From: Candidatus Heimdallarchaeota archaeon
GTDB lineage: Archaea; Asgardarchaeota; Heimdallarchaeia; Hodarchaeales; Hodarchaeaceae
NCBI GenBank assembly: GCA_020353515.1
Contig: CP070695.1
Span: 2,293,921-2,357,920 of the forward strand
Direction of reading: 5' to 3'
DNA length: 64,000 bases
In this document: positions 53,043-62,367 of the stretch, piece by piece
How the letters are laid out: the number at the start of each line of letters is the position of its first letter
How positions within the stretch are numbered: the stretch's first letter is position 1
Position numbers and translations under genes: made by a program
The notes under the pieces: model-generated
Told to the model about the DNA's origin: nothing
Seen by the model: only the letters and a program-made list of their open reading frames with translations
Database searches by the model: none

Positions 53043-53777
53043 ATGTTACGAGACGCGCGTAGGGTTGATTTAACAGGGAAATCAATTGTTCGCGCAAAAT
53101 TTGAAGGGAATAGATTTGAAATCATCGTTAATCCTGAATTGGCTTTAAAATATAAAATGGGATTACTTGATGATACAACCAATGTTTCTGAAATTCTCGA
53201 AATGGATGAGATTTTTCATAATGCGAGTAAAGGGGAAAAGGTGACTGAGGAGATTCTCTTACATTGCTTTGAGACCACAAATATCATCAAAATCGCTGAG
53301 AAAGTGCTAATCAAGGGTGAGCTTAATCTAACAGCAGAACAAAGACAGGAATTCTTCGAAAAAAAACGTCGACAAATTGTAACCCTTCTATCCAAAACGT
53401 GTATTAATCCCAAGACACGAACACCTCATCCTCCCCTGCGTATTGAGAATGCAATGAAAGAAGCAAAAATAATGATCGACCCAACATCTCCAGCAGAAAG
53501 TCAGCTTAAGGACATAATCAAAGAGCTACGTCGAGTTTTACCAATTAGCATGGAAACGGTGAAACTTGCAGTTAAAATTCCACCAGAGTTCACAGGGAAG
53601 GCTTATGGCGAAATAAAACGTGATGCTCAAATTGAGAAAGATGAATGGCAGAATGATGGACATTGGATTGCAGTAGTAACTGTGGCAGCTGGAATACAGG
53701 GAGAATTTATGGAAAGGGTTCAAAACATGACAAAGGGTCGTGCTGAGATTAAGATTATAGAAAGAATTCGGTTATAA
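53043..53777 (+). CDS. sdo1: Ribosome maturation protein SBDS (Sdo1)
   Basis: The archaeal SBDS homologue, in eukaryotes required with EFL1 to release eIF6 from the 60S subunit. The 244-residue protein has three domains: the FYSH domain ('RRVDLTGKSIVRAKFEGNRFE', ~6-90), a helical middle ('KTCINPKTRTPHPPLRIENAM' within ~118-140), and a ferredoxin-like end (~165-244). 'NPKTRTPHPP' is a strong family match. It begins 2 bases after psmA, and rrp4 follows at 43-52 bases. Start ATG 53043. Confidence 0.95.
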   Translation: MLRDARRVDLTGKSIVRAKFEGNRFEIIVNPELALKYKMGLLDDTTNVSEILEMDEIFHNASKGEKVTEEILLHCFETTNIIKIAEKVLIKGELNLTAEQRQEFFEKKRRQIVTLLSKTCINPKTRTPHPPLRIENAMKEAKIMIDPTSPAESQLKDIIKELRRVLPISMETVKLAVKIPPEFTGKAYGEIKRDAQIEKDEWQNDGHWIAVVTVAAGIQGEFMERVQNMTKGRAEIKIIERIRL

Positions 53778-53829
53778 TCTACTAATTTTTATGATAATAT
53801 CAATTAATTTTGTATAAGAAGTGAACAAA

Positions 53830-54561
53830 ATGACCATTTTAGTAACCAGAAATCAACTTGTTATTCCTGGTGATATATTAGCTCGTGGTTCTGGATTTAA
53901 AGTTGGTGGGGGAGTATACCGTAAAAATGTCAACAATGAGACCGAGATTTATGCGTCTATGATAGGTTTGGCACAAATTAGAAAAAATAGAGTGGGAGTT
54001 GTTCCATTAGAAGGTTGTTACATTCCATTAGAAGGAGATATTGTTATCGGAATGGTTACCAAGGTAGGTATCACTTCTTGGAATGTTGACATACGAGGTC
54101 CCTATGTTGGGACACTTAGAGTAAGTAATGTCATTGATCGAGATTTTGATGCTCTCAGAGAAAGCCTTGATCGTATTTTAAAGACTGGAGACATTGTAAA
54201 AGCTCAAATTGCCTTTTTTGACCGAATGCGAGATCCTGTTCTCACTTTACAAGGACGAGGTTTACGTAAAATTAACAAAGGACGGTTGATTGAAGTTGAT
54301 CCTGTAAAAATTCCTAGGATTATTGGCAAAAAAGGAAGTATGATTCAACTATTAAAAAATATGACTAATGCTCAAATTCTTGTTGGACAAAATGGCCGAA
54401 TAGTCATTATTGCATTCAATCTAGAGACTGAAAATCTGGTTGAACGTGCAATCCGAAAGATCGAAGCAGAGGCCCATACTAGTGGATTGACTGACAGAAT
54501 TCGCGAGTTTTTGGAAAAAGAAAAAGGAAAATTATCTGAAAGAAGTGAAGAAGATGAATGA
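53830..54561 (+). CDS. rrp4: Exosome RNA-binding subunit Rrp4
   Basis: Cap protein of the archaeal exosome, guiding RNA into the Rrp41/Rrp42 ring. The ~243-residue protein has an N-terminal domain ('LVIPGDILARGSGFKVGGGVY', ~8-28), an S1 domain ('DIVIGMVTKVGITSWNVDI', ~68-86) and a KH domain ('KIPRIIGKKGSMIQLL', ~158-173). Order and length fit the family. ATG 53830 is preferred over GTG 53821. Its end overlaps the rrp41 start by 8 bases, indicating coupled translation. Confidence 0.95.
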   Translation: MTILVTRNQLVIPGDILARGSGFKVGGGVYRKNVNNETEIYASMIGLAQIRKNRVGVVPLEGCYIPLEGDIVIGMVTKVGITSWNVDIRGPYVGTLRVSNVIDRDFDALRESLDRILKTGDIVKAQIAFFDRMRDPVLTLQGRGLRKINKGRLIEVDPVKIPRIIGKKGSMIQLLKNMTNAQILVGQNGRIVIIAFNLETENLVERAIRKIEAEAHTSGLTDRIREFLEKEKGKLSERSEEDE

Positions 54562-55309
54562 AGAAAAATCCCCTCTTTTACTTGAAGATGGACGACGTTT
54601 AGATGGCCGTGGGTTTCAGGACCTAAGACCAATAGAAATGCAGACTGGTATTCTTGGCCGAGCTGATGGAAGTTGTTATCTCAAATGGGGAAATAATAAA
54701 ATAATTTGTGCAATTTATGGACCGCGAGAACTACACCCCAAACATCTTGCCCAACCAGACAGAGCAATTGTACGTGTTGAATATCGACTCGCAACCTTTT
54801 CAGTTGGTGAAAGAAAAAGTCCAGCTCCCCGTCGTAGAGAGTATGAACTTAGCAAAATATTGTCTGAATCGATTAATTCAGCTCTATTTTTGGAAAAATT
54901 TCCCACTGGTACAATAGATGTGTTCATCACCGTTTTAGATGCGGATGGCGGGACTCGATGTGCTGCATTGACAGCTGCTTCTCTAGGATTAGCAGATGCA
55001 GGTATTCCAATGAGAGGTATAATAACTGGATGTGCTGTTGGGAAAGTTGGCGGAGAAATTGCGGTTGATTTATCTGACGTTGAAGATAAAGATGGAGAAG
55101 GTGATATGCCAGTCGCAATGATATATAATACTGGAGAGATTACATTACTCCAGTGTGATGGGGTATTTACACCAGAAGAGGTCAAGGAAGGGCTTAAAGC
55201 TGCAAAAACAGCTATTGGCCAAATATATCAATTCCAACGAAGTGCTCTATTGAGTAAATATTCCCAAATTGAAGAACCTCTCGACGAACTAAGCGACGAA
55301 GAAGAATAG
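54554..55309 (+). CDS. rrp41: Exosome catalytic subunit Rrp41
   Basis: The active RNase PH-type subunit, which shortens RNA using phosphate. Visible features are 'RRLDGRGFQDLRPIEM' (~14-29), the RNA/phosphate arginines in 'RRREYELSKIL' (~95-105), and the catalytic acidic 'DVEDKDGEGDMPVAM' (~175-189). About 251 residues with an acidic tail ending DELSDEEE. ATG 54554 overlaps the end of rrp4; a GTG at 54545 is the alternative. Rrp42 follows after 11 bases. Confidence 0.96.
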   Translation: MNEEKSPLLLEDGRRLDGRGFQDLRPIEMQTGILGRADGSCYLKWGNNKIICAIYGPRELHPKHLAQPDRAIVRVEYRLATFSVGERKSPAPRRREYELSKILSESINSALFLEKFPTGTIDVFITVLDADGGTRCAALTAASLGLADAGIPMRGIITGCAVGKVGGEIAVDLSDVEDKDGEGDMPVAMIYNTGEITLLQCDGVFTPEEVKEGLKAAKTAIGQIYQFQRSALLSKYSQIEEPLDELSDEEE

Positions 55310-55320
55310 GTGAGAAGATT

Positions 55321-56175
55321 ATGCGTTCAGATGACATAATAGCTAGCTTAGAAAAAAAATATTTAACTGACTTACTTTCAAAAGGGCAACGGATGGATAA
55401 TCGAGGTTTTTGGGAGAGCCGTCCAATTCAGATCGTACCTAATGTTATAAAAAAGGCTGAAGGTTCAGCAATGGTGAAATGGGGTGATACAGTGGTGTTA
55501 GCTGGCGTGAAAGCTCAATTGGGATCCCCATTCCCTGATACACCAAATGATGGAGTGATTACAGTGAACCTTGAACTTTCTCCGATATCTTCTCCTTCAT
55601 ACGAAAGTGGTCCACCTGGGCCACTAGCCATTGAAATGGCTCGCGTTGTGGATCGCGGAATCCGTGAAAGTAAGGTAATTCCAATGAATGACCCAAAATT
55701 ATGTGTGATTCCTGGAAAAACTGTATGGATATTATTTGTTGACATTTATATTCTTGATGACGGAGGTAATTTAATAGATGTATCAGCGCTTGCAGCAATG
55801 GCAGCTCTCGCGAATACACGATTAAATAAGGTTTTAATTGACGAAGAAACAGAAGAAGCCACTTTATTGGAGGAAACTGAGCCCTTACCACGAAACGGTT
55901 CTGTAGCCAGTCTGACTTATGTAAAAATCGATGATTTAATCCTATATGACCCAAATTTAATAGAAGATCGGGGGAAAATCGCCCGATTTTCTGTAGCGAT
56001 CACTAATGAAGGATTTATATGTTCCATGCAGAAAGGTGAAACAGGAGTCTTTTTGGAAGAGGAAATCATAACTATTTTGGAAAAAGCTTCAGATCAAGTA
56101 AAGCCATTAATCGAAATTATTGAGAAAAACTCACAAATAACAGAACATAGAGAAATGTTTCGATTTGATTTTTAA
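55321..56175 (+). CDS. rrp42: Exosome subunit Rrp42
   Basis: The non-catalytic RNase PH-type partner that alternates with Rrp41 in the hexameric ring. The 284-residue protein has 'KGQRMDNRGFWESRPIQI' (~22-39), 'GSAMVKWGDTVVLAGVKAQ' (~48-66) and 'CVIPGKTVWILFVDIYILDDGGNL' type strands (~127-150), all typical. Acidic catalytic residues of Rrp41 are not at the same positions, as expected. It is tightly linked to rrp41. After it comes a 175-base gap with a long inverted repeat before eL43. Confidence 0.95.
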   Translation: MRSDDIIASLEKKYLTDLLSKGQRMDNRGFWESRPIQIVPNVIKKAEGSAMVKWGDTVVLAGVKAQLGSPFPDTPNDGVITVNLELSPISSPSYESGPPGPLAIEMARVVDRGIRESKVIPMNDPKLCVIPGKTVWILFVDIYILDDGGNLIDVSALAAMAALANTRLNKVLIDEETEEATLLEETEPLPRNGSVASLTYVKIDDLILYDPNLIEDRGKIARFSVAITNEGFICSMQKGETGVFLEEEIITILEKASDQVKPLIEIIEKNSQITEHREMFRFDF

Positions 56176-56245
56176 TCAAATTCAGTTGATGAAATATCAT
56201 ACTCTAAATGATGACGATATCAATAAATATGAACCTTAAGGAGCT

Positions 56246-56302
56246 CTCTTATAGGATATTAATGAATCTTGAATCTGGAAATCTCCTCTATATCCTATAG
56301 AG
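56246..56302 (+). promoter_or_regulatory. Long stem-loop upstream of the eL43/L37Ae gene
   Basis: CTCTTATAGGATAT (56246-56259) can pair with ATATCCTATAGAG (56290-56302), 13 pairs with one bulged T and a 30-base loop. The right arm can instead fold on itself, CTCTATA-TCC-TATAGAG (56286-56302). The two structures exclude each other. The element lies ~50 bases before the ATG at 56351, in the only large gap of the exosome gene run. Confidence 0.5.
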
Positions 56303-56350
56303 ATGATATCCGTCTGTAAATAACACATTAAATGGAGTAACAGAGTTAAA

Positions 56351-56626
56351 ATGGGACGAACTAAAAAAGTAGGATCCACGGGACGCTTCGGTACTAGGTA
56401 CGGTGCTACCATTCGGAAAAGAATTAAAAAAATTGAAAGCGTTTCGAAAATTAAACACCAGTGTCCTTCCTGCAATTTAAATAAGGTTAACCGAGTTTCA
56501 ATTGGTATTTGGGAGTGCAGTTTTTGTGGTTTTCGATTTACTGGCGGATCGTGGTCTCCAGAGACACCAGGGGGAAAAATTGCTCTTCGTACAGCAAAAC
56601 GATTAGCTAGTGAACCCGAAACGTAG
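56351..56626 (+). CDS. rpl37ae: Ribosomal protein eL43 (L37Ae)
   Basis: A 91-residue zinc-binding large-subunit protein. 'STGRFGTRYGATIRKRIKKIE' (split ~9-29) is the family N-terminus, and the zinc site is CPSCN (~38-42) with CSFCG (~55-59). 'FTGGSWSPETPGGK' (~63-76) completes the match. It follows the exosome genes as in many archaea. In several archaeal genomes the small RNA polymerase subunit P gene comes next; here Brix follows directly after 38 bases. Confidence 0.95.
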   Translation: MGRTKKVGSTGRFGTRYGATIRKRIKKIESVSKIKHQCPSCNLNKVNRVSIGIWECSFCGFRFTGGSWSPETPGGKIALRTAKRLASEPET

Positions 56627-56664
56627 TTCTTCATTTTCTATCCATTTTCTTAAGAGAAAGAACG

Positions 56665-57207
56665 ATGTTGATAACAACATCCCGAAATCCTACTCATTAT
56701 TTACGTCGAATAAGTAAAATTATTGCTTTTTCCCTCCCTAACTCTCAGAGATTGACCCGAGGGTCATTGAGTCTTGATAAAGTTTTCAGATATTGTTGGA
56801 ACCAGCAGATTTCTCGACTCCTTATCCTTCAAAAAAATTCAGAGAAGGATTCAATTCTAGTAAAAGCCTATTTAATAGAGGAAAAACCTAAACCAATAAA
56901 AACGGGGATTGAATTAACAAAAATAATATCTTTACAGAAACATGATAAAACACAGCGTATCATGATTGAAAATGTCGAGCTAGAGTTCTCTGATGAGGTG
57001 AATAGAGAAATAAAGGAAAAAGTAAATACCTTCTTTGCCCCAACTATTCAAGCTTCAGGATCCAGTCGTGTGCCGAAGCTTTTAACAATAAGCTTCAAAA
57101 AAAACACATCTAATTCCCTTATTGGACAAGCTGTTCAACAAAATTCGTCAAATTCGCTACCACTTTATACAATTCATATCTCTTTAGAATGTTTTAACAA
57201 TGAGTAA
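56665..57207 (+). CDS. Brix-domain ribosome biogenesis protein
   Basis: An archaeal Brix-domain protein related to eukaryotic Imp4/Rpf factors that act in rRNA processing. The N-terminus 'LITTSRNPTHYLRRISK' (~2-18) and 'NSQRLTRGSLSLDKV' (~27-41) are the Brix hallmarks, including the 'T(S/T)R.PS...' and 'R......L' pattern. The 180 residues hold a single half-Brix fold, as usual in archaea. Its end overlaps the pcc1 start by 8 bases. Context (exosome, eL43) supports a role in ribosome assembly. Confidence 0.88.
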   Translation: MLITTSRNPTHYLRRISKIIAFSLPNSQRLTRGSLSLDKVFRYCWNQQISRLLILQKNSEKDSILVKAYLIEEKPKPIKTGIELTKIISLQKHDKTQRIMIENVELEFSDEVNREIKEKVNTFFAPTIQASGSSRVPKLLTISFKKNTSNSLIGQAVQQNSSNSLPLYTIHISLECFNNE

Positions 57208-57466
57208 CAAATTTGAATTTCAATTTTATATTCGATATGATTCTGAGGAAGAGGCCAGAATCATCTTCACATCTCTGATGCCTGAGATTCAGGAGCAACG
57301 TTTCGAGCGATCAAAAGCCACAGTCGAATTAAAGGCACAAAAAATTGAGATTAACATCGTTGCTCAAGATATTAATGCAGCTAAAGCCACAATTAATTCT
57401 ATTTTGAGATGGATTTCCAGTACTACAAAAGCCCTCTTGATATTATCAAAACAAACTTTTAACTAA
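57200..57466 (+). CDS. pcc1: KEOPS complex subunit Pcc1
   Basis: Pcc1 is the small dimerising subunit of KEOPS, which makes the N6-threonylcarbamoyl group at A37 of tRNA. The 88-residue protein fits: 'FYIRYDSEEEARIIFTSLMPE' type start (~9-29), a beta-alpha-beta fold and 'INAAKATINSILRWISSTTKALLI' (~58-81), the conserved final helix. It overlaps the Brix gene by 8 bases. The other KEOPS genes (Kae1, Bud32, Cgi121) are not in the window. Confidence 0.85.
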   Translation: MSNKFEFQFYIRYDSEEEARIIFTSLMPEIQEQRFERSKATVELKAQKIEINIVAQDINAAKATINSILRWISSTTKALLILSKQTFN

Positions 57467-57531
57467 TATTATTCTTCGACACTCCAAGAGGAAATATTCA
57501 AATAATTCGCTAGTGACTTGTGGTTGTTAAT

Positions 57532-57894
57532 ATGGCCTTCCGTGAACTCTCTCCTGCAAAGCAAGAACAGCTCTTAAGATTCCGACAGTTAGAACAGACT
57601 ATTCAAAATCTGAGAATACAACTTTCTGAGATTTCTCGTGCTCTTTCCGAAATTGAGATGACTAAAAAGGAATTAAAGAATTTAGATACTGAAAAAGAAG
57701 TTTGGAAAACTATAGGATCAGTTATGTTTCCTAAGAAAGTTGGTGAGATCCTAACAGAATTAACAGAACGAACAGAATTACTTGAACTGAAACAAAAGAG
57801 TTTTTCTTCTCAAGAAGCACAAAATGTTAAACGATTAGAAGAGTTACAAGCTCGTTTAAGTGAAGATTTAGGTGATTTGCAGCCATCAAATTGA
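57532..57894 (+). CDS. pfdB: Prefoldin beta subunit
   Basis: Small chaperone subunit that, with the alpha subunit, captures unfolded proteins and passes them to the thermosome. About 120 residues form two long helices, 'KQEQLLRFRQLEQTIQNLRIQL' region (~8-30) and a C-terminal coiled coil (~75-115), joined by a beta hairpin ('VWKTIGSVMFPKKVGEI'). I prefer ATG 57532 over GTG 57520. It sits between pcc1 and the DUF3194 gene, a standard archaeal order. Confidence 0.93.
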   Translation: MAFRELSPAKQEQLLRFRQLEQTIQNLRIQLSEISRALSEIEMTKKELKNLDTEKEVWKTIGSVMFPKKVGEILTELTERTELLELKQKSFSSQEAQNVKRLEELQARLSEDLGDLQPSN

Positions 57895-57919
57895 TCACAT
57901 TATCATCTGGTTTAGAAAC

Positions 57920-58225
57920 ATGGATTCTTTGATAACCTACGAATTTGACGAGATTTTAGACCAATTATACTCAAAAATAAAACAGTTTCTTCATACTAAA
58001 GTTGGGGAAGATCTAGATCAAGATCTGATTGATATTAGCCTTGAGACGACAGAAAATGGAGAACTCATTGTTAATATCGATTTATATCTAGAATTATCAC
58101 CTTTTTCAAACTTCAATGTGCAAGAAGTCGCTGAAGAAGCTGTTAAACATGGTATCAAAGAAGCTGACCAAATTTGTCCCTATGTTATAAAAATTCAGAA
58201 TAAACAAGCTAACCAAAAGAAGTAA
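57920..58225 (+). CDS. DUF3194 family protein
   Basis: A 101-residue protein of the archaeal DUF3194 family, regularly found next to prefoldin beta; its function is unknown. The central 'VNIDLYLELSPFSNFNVQEVAEEAVKHG' stretch (split ~49-77) matches the family 'V.id..lELSP.......VA..AV..G'. ATG 57920 is chosen because the upstream in-frame start at 57872 lies within the prefoldin gene and adds unrelated residues. The Ncs6-type gene begins one base after its stop. Confidence 0.85.
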   Translation: MDSLITYEFDEILDQLYSKIKQFLHTKVGEDLDQDLIDISLETTENGELIVNIDLYLELSPFSNFNVQEVAEEAVKHGIKEADQICPYVIKIQNKQANQKK

Positions 58226-58226
58226 T

Positions 58227-59180
58227 ATGAATATGTCTCAAATCTCAACGTGTTGTGAAAATTCTTCATACACCCAGGATCCTCAATCTAAGAAGCTTTA
58301 TTGCAAGAATCATTTCATCGAACTCATAGATAACAAAGTAAGAAAAGCCATAAATCGTTTTAATATGTTGGATAGAAATGACCATATAGGTCTAGGGTAT
58401 TCGGGGGGAAAAGACAGCTCTGTCCTGCTTAATATCCTTGTTAAGCTCCAAAATCGATATCCTAGTTGTAATTTAACTGTATTGACAATTGATGAAGGAA
58501 TCAAAGGATATAGAGATGAATGTTTGGAGCTTACACGAAAAATTGCAGAGAAATATCAAGTATATCATGTTATAAAATCCTTCAAGAACATTTTCGGGGC
58601 AACCTTAGACCAAATGGTTGAAACAAGTCTTGAAAAGAAATCTTCATTGTCTGCTTGCGCAATTTGTGGCATGCTCCGTCGTCGAGCTTTGAATATTGCA
58701 GCTAAACAGGTCAATGTAACCAAAATTGCCACAGCACATAATTTGGACGACGAAGCTCAATCTATTCTATTGAATTTATTACGAGGGGATTCTAATAGAT
58801 TTATTCGTTTATCTCGCGCACCAATTTTAAAATTCAAGACTTTAATCCCCCGTATACGGCCTTTCGTATATGTTACTGAACCTGAAATTGTTCTCTATGC
58901 ATATGCTAAGAATTTAGAATATCATTCATATCCGTGTCCTTATGCTTCTTCTGCAATGAGGAATAATGTCAGGACATTTTTGTCTAAAATGGAAGGAAAA
59001 CGACCAAGTACTTTACGAAATATTGTGAATCTTCATGATACAATTGGTCAATACTTTCCTAAAGAGGAAAGCCTAAAGCCTCCTTTTTTATGCCAAATCT
59101 GTGGAGAAATTTCGTCCTACGAGATTTGTCCTATATGTCAGCTCCTAGATGATCTTGGAATTGAAAAGTCATTGAAATGA
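58227..59180 (+). CDS. tRNA 2-thiolation protein, Ncs6/TtuA type
   Basis: An ATP-pyrophosphatase enzyme that thiolates uridine in tRNA. The PP-loop 'YSGGKDSSVLL' (~52-62) is intact. Zinc sites are visible: an N-terminal CC...C...H motif (~8-30) and a C-terminal CQIC...CPIC (~290-306). The catalytic Cys region is 'CAICGMLRRRAL' (~141-152), and 'ATAHNLDDEAQ' (~165-175) matches the family. The sulfur donor for such enzymes is a ubiquitin-like protein; the Urm1/MoaD-like gene at 19757 is a candidate. Last gene of the psmA-to-Ncs6 series. Confidence 0.92.
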   Translation: MNMSQISTCCENSSYTQDPQSKKLYCKNHFIELIDNKVRKAINRFNMLDRNDHIGLGYSGGKDSSVLLNILVKLQNRYPSCNLTVLTIDEGIKGYRDECLELTRKIAEKYQVYHVIKSFKNIFGATLDQMVETSLEKKSSLSACAICGMLRRRALNIAAKQVNVTKIATAHNLDDEAQSILLNLLRGDSNRFIRLSRAPILKFKTLIPRIRPFVYVTEPEIVLYAYAKNLEYHSYPCPYASSAMRNNVRTFLSKMEGKRPSTLRNIVNLHDTIGQYFPKEESLKPPFLCQICGEISSYEICPICQLLDDLGIEKSLK

Positions 59181-59182
59181 TA

Positions 59183-59455
59183 TCAATCTTCACCCACAGC
59201 TAGAAATTTCTGATTGTCTTCAATCCTTTTAATCATTCTTTGATTCTTTTTAATGGATTGGATGTGAATTAATCCTTTTATTTCTAATTTCATTAAAGCT
59301 CGGTTCAATTCCCTTTCTGAAAACTCTCCAACGTCATTTTCTAATAACCGAATCAAATCATCTTCTAATAAGACCCCTTCCCGACGTTCAACAATATTCA
59401 TGATCGAAAAAGTTAAGGGAAAAGGTCTCCAATATGGATCTTTATTTACTACCAT
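59183..59455 (-). CDS. Small winged-helix-like protein
   Basis: A 90-residue protein with the look of a compact winged helix: 'FPLTFSIMNIVERREGVLLEDDLIRLL' region (~12-38), 'SERELNRALMKLEIKGLIHI' (~46-65) as recognition helix and wing start, then a basic end. It resembles conserved archaeal small wHTH proteins, but I cannot name the family. It is convergent with the Ncs6-type gene, 2 bases apart. Its own promoter lies in the 200 bases shared with the Cdc48 gene end. Confidence 0.7.
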   Translation of the reverse strand: MVVNKDPYWRPFPLTFSIMNIVERREGVLLEDDLIRLLENDVGEFSERELNRALMKLEIKGLIHIQSIKKNQRMIKRIEDNQKFLAVGED

Positions 59456-59659
59456 CTTTGTTACCTTGGGATTTGTCTTATAAGAGAGATATAATTTAAA
59501 GTAAGAGATTTGTTACATCAATGGTCAAATGATATAGATTTATTGTGTTTATTCTGTTAACTTGAGTAGTTAAGATTTCTGGAGTTTTACGATTCTTCTT
59601 CTATTTTTTTTGGTGAGAGGCTCACAATGTCTCTTTTTCGGAAATACTTCTTAGCATCT

Positions 59660-61855
59660 TTATCCAAACAATGGAACCGTGGGTTGAGCATCAACTGCAA
59701 TTCTTCGTCTAAATTGAGACTCTTGGTTTTCATACCATTTTATCATTTCTGGCGTGCAAGATGAATGAACTCTTGAAAGAGAAGCTTCAAAATGACGCCA
59801 TTCCACTAAATTAGTATCTAATCCTTCCCGAAGAGCGATCATACCTGCTTCACGACAAATAGCATCAAGATCTGCGCCTACATAGTATTCTGTCTCTTTT
59901 GCTAATCGTTTTATATCAATGTCTTCTGCTAATGGCATATTTTTCGTGTGAATTTCTAAAATTTTTCTACGACTTTCTTCGTCTGGAGGGGGAATATACA
60001 CAACCCGATCAAATCTTCCTGGTCTTAAGAGTGCTGGATCAATCATATCTGGACGATTAGTTGCTGCTAGAACCACCACATCTCTTAGGGGTTCTATCCC
60101 TGCTAACTCAGTTAAAAGTTGGCTGATGACTCGTTCATTAACGCCAGAGGAATCGCCAGCTCCTCTCCGAGTAGCAACAGCATCAATTTCATCAAAGAAG
60201 ATTAAAGCTGGGGAGGCTGTACGGGCTTTTCGAAAGACTTCCCTAATGGCTTTCTCACTCTCTCCAACCCATTTTGAAAGTAGTTCAGGACCTTTAACAC
60301 TAATGAAGTTGACTTGACTCTCTGTTGCTAAAGCTTTAGCTAATAAGGTTTTTCCAGTCCCTGGTGCTCCAAATAGAAGAACAGCTCTAGGAGGATTAAT
60401 TCCTAAGCGTTGAAAACTATCCTTTTGTCTTAATGGCCATTCAACAATCTCAATAAGTTCTTGTTTAATAGAATCCATCCCACCAATATTCTCCCATTTG
60501 ACATTTGGTACCTCTATAAAAACCTCTCTAATTGCAGAAGGATGGATTTCTTTCAAAGCATCCTCAAAATGTCGATCCTCTACTTTTAAATTGTCAAGAA
60601 CTGCTGGTGGGATCGTGTCTTCACTCAAATTAATTTCAGGGAGGATCTCACGAAGCTTCTTCATTGCAGCTTCACGCCCTAGAGCTGCAAGATCAGCACC
60701 CACAAATCCATGGGTTATTACTGAGAGTTTTTCTGTATCTACGTCCTCAATTCCTGGCATTCTTCTGGTGTGAATTTGAAGAATCTCTAAGCGTTCATTT
60801 TTATCTGGTACACCAATTTCAATTTCACGGTCAAAGCGGCCAGGACGACGTAAAGCAGGGTCGACAGCATTGGGTCGATTGGTTGCTCCAATAACAATTG
60901 TTTCCCCCCGACTTTCTAATCCATCCATTAAAGCTAGAATTTGAGCAACAACACGCCGTTCAACTTCACCAGTTACGTCTTCTCGTTTTGGAGCAATGGC
61001 GTCAATTTCATCAATGAATATAATACTTGGAGCGTTATCTTCTGCTTCTTTGAATATCTCTCGCAATCTAGCTTCACTTTCCCCATAAAATTTGCTCATA
61101 ATCTCTGGCCCTTGGATTGGAATGAAATGGGCCTCGGATTCATTAGCAACGGCCTTTGCGATGAGAGTTTTACCTGTCCCAGGTGGTCCGTGTAACAACA
61201 CTCCTTTAGGTGGATCAATTCCTAATTTCTTAAAGAGCTCTGGATGTTTCAAAGGGAGCTCAACCATTTCACGGATGCGTTGAATCGCGTCTGATAAACC
61301 ACCTATGTCCTCGTAGCTAACTCCTGGCATTCCTGTCTCAACTTCGGAAACTGGTTTTTCAGATACATTAAGCTTCGTTGTATCAGTGATTAGTACTATA
61401 TCTGTAGGAGTGGTTGAATTGACAACGAACGGTATTGATCTCCCTAAAATGGGGATGAGAACAGTATCATTTTTAGAAACTGGGTAACCTAATAATTTTC
61501 GTTTGACAAAGGCTTCAAATCCATAATCAAGGGAAATTTGACGGGTAGGAGCGATGTTAACAGTTTTTGCAACTTTTATTTGGGCTTTTCGGATACGAAC
61601 GTTTTCTTCTAATGATACTTTGGCGTTTCTCCTGATTATTCCATCCATCCGTACTATTCCTGCCCCCTGATCCTCAATATAAGCAGGCCATGCAATAGCT
61701 CCCGTTTTCTGACGTCCTCGGATCTCAACAACATCGCCAGTCGTAATTCCGATCTCACGCATGTTGATATCGTCCATTCGGATTTTCCCACGACCAACAT
61801 CACGCTGCCTGGCCTCAGCTACTTTCAATACAACTTCTTTCGCCAAAGTTCTCAA
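59660..61855 (-). CDS. cdc48: Cdc48/p97 AAA+ ATPase
   Basis: Unfoldase with two ATPase modules. The 731-residue protein has the N-domain ('[22 protein letters not shown]', split ~14-35), D1 with GPPGTGKT (~225) and Walker [14 protein letters not shown] (~277), and D2 with GAPGTGKT (~500) and [13 protein letters not shown] (~553). 'RPGRFDREI' and 'RPGRFDRVV' carry the arginine fingers. The C-terminus ends VPLFG, with no HbYX-type proteasome docking tail. It starts at TTG 61855. A proteasome alpha gene in the same window makes a protein degradation partnership plausible, though Cdc48 also acts alone. Confidence 0.96.
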   Translation of the reverse strand: MRTLAKEVVLKVAEARQRDVGRGKIRMDDINMREIGITTGDVVEIRGRQKTGAIAWPAYIEDQGAGIVRMDGIIRRNAKVSLEENVRIRKAQIKVAKTVNIAPTRQISLDYGFEAFVKRKLLGYPVSKNDTVLIPILGRSIPFVVNSTTPTDIVLITDTTKLNVSEKPVSEVETGMPGVSYEDIGGLSDAIQRIREMVELPLKHPELFKKLGIDPPKGVLLHGPPGTGKTLIAKAVANESEAHFIPIQGPEIMSKFYGESEARLREIFKEAEDNAPSIIFIDEIDAIAPKREDVTGEVERRVVAQILALMDGLESRGETIVIGATNRPNAVDPALRRPGRFDREIEIGVPDKNERLEILQIHTRRMPGIEDVDTEKLSVITHGFVGADLAALGREAAMKKLREILPEINLSEDTIPPAVLDNLKVEDRHFEDALKEIHPSAIREVFIEVPNVKWENIGGMDSIKQELIEIVEWPLRQKDSFQRLGINPPRAVLLFGAPGTGKTLLAKALATESQVNFISVKGPELLSKWVGESEKAIREVFRKARTASPALIFFDEIDAVATRRGAGDSSGVNERVISQLLTELAGIEPLRDVVVLAATNRPDMIDPALLRPGRFDRVVYIPPPDEESRRKILEIHTKNMPLAEDIDIKRLAKETEYYVGADLDAICREAGMIALREGLDTNLVEWRHFEASLSRVHSSCTPEMIKWYENQESQFRRRIAVDAQPTVPLFG

Positions 61856-62010
61856 CTTGTTATTCCTTTCAGTATTCTAGTGTAGTTATCTTACTTCGTG
61901 TTTAAAATTAATTCTAATCAAATCCTAATAATATTTTCCTTAAGGAAGTTCGAAAATCCTTCTCTGAAATCATCACAAAAAGAGCTTTATCCGCAGAATG
62001 TAGTGTTATA

Positions 62011-62298
62011 CTAATAATCAATTATTGTTTGAAGTTCAATTTCGCAATTGTCTACTTCCTCCAAAGCTAAAAGACGATCCTCGTATTTTTGAAGGGTTTC
62101 TGTTCCTTCATCGGAGTCAGCTGTCTTCACAAAGAGTTTGATGGCATATAATCCAAAGAAAAGGGGTTCTTCTTCCCTTTTTAAAACATCTAAATCCAAA
62201 CCTTCTCTCAATTCGGTTTGGGCGCGGGAAACAATCTCTTCACGACTAACCTCTGGAGATGTTGGGATGATTCTCAGAATTGATAAAACATTAGACAT
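62011..62298 (-). CDS. ef1b: Translation elongation factor aEF1B
   Basis: Exchange factor that recharges aEF1A with GTP. The 95-residue protein has the ferredoxin-like pattern 'VLSILRIIPTSPEVSREEI' (~4-22), 'EEPLFFGLYAIKLFV' (~42-56), and 'YEDRLLALEEVDNCEIELQ' (~72-90), matching archaeal EF1-beta. Length is normal. It is followed on the same strand... its partner, a small zinc-ribbon gene, lies 69 bases upstream at 62368-62550, a common archaeal pairing. Confidence 0.93.
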   Translation of the reverse strand: MSNVLSILRIIPTSPEVSREEIVSRAQTELREGLDLDVLKREEEPLFFGLYAIKLFVKTADSDEGTETLQKYEDRLLALEEVDNCEIELQTIIDY

Positions 62299-62367
62299 GA
62301 TTGTACCTCTATAAGTTTGTTAATGATAGAAATTCAGATTTTTTCTATTAAAATAGGTAAAATGACT

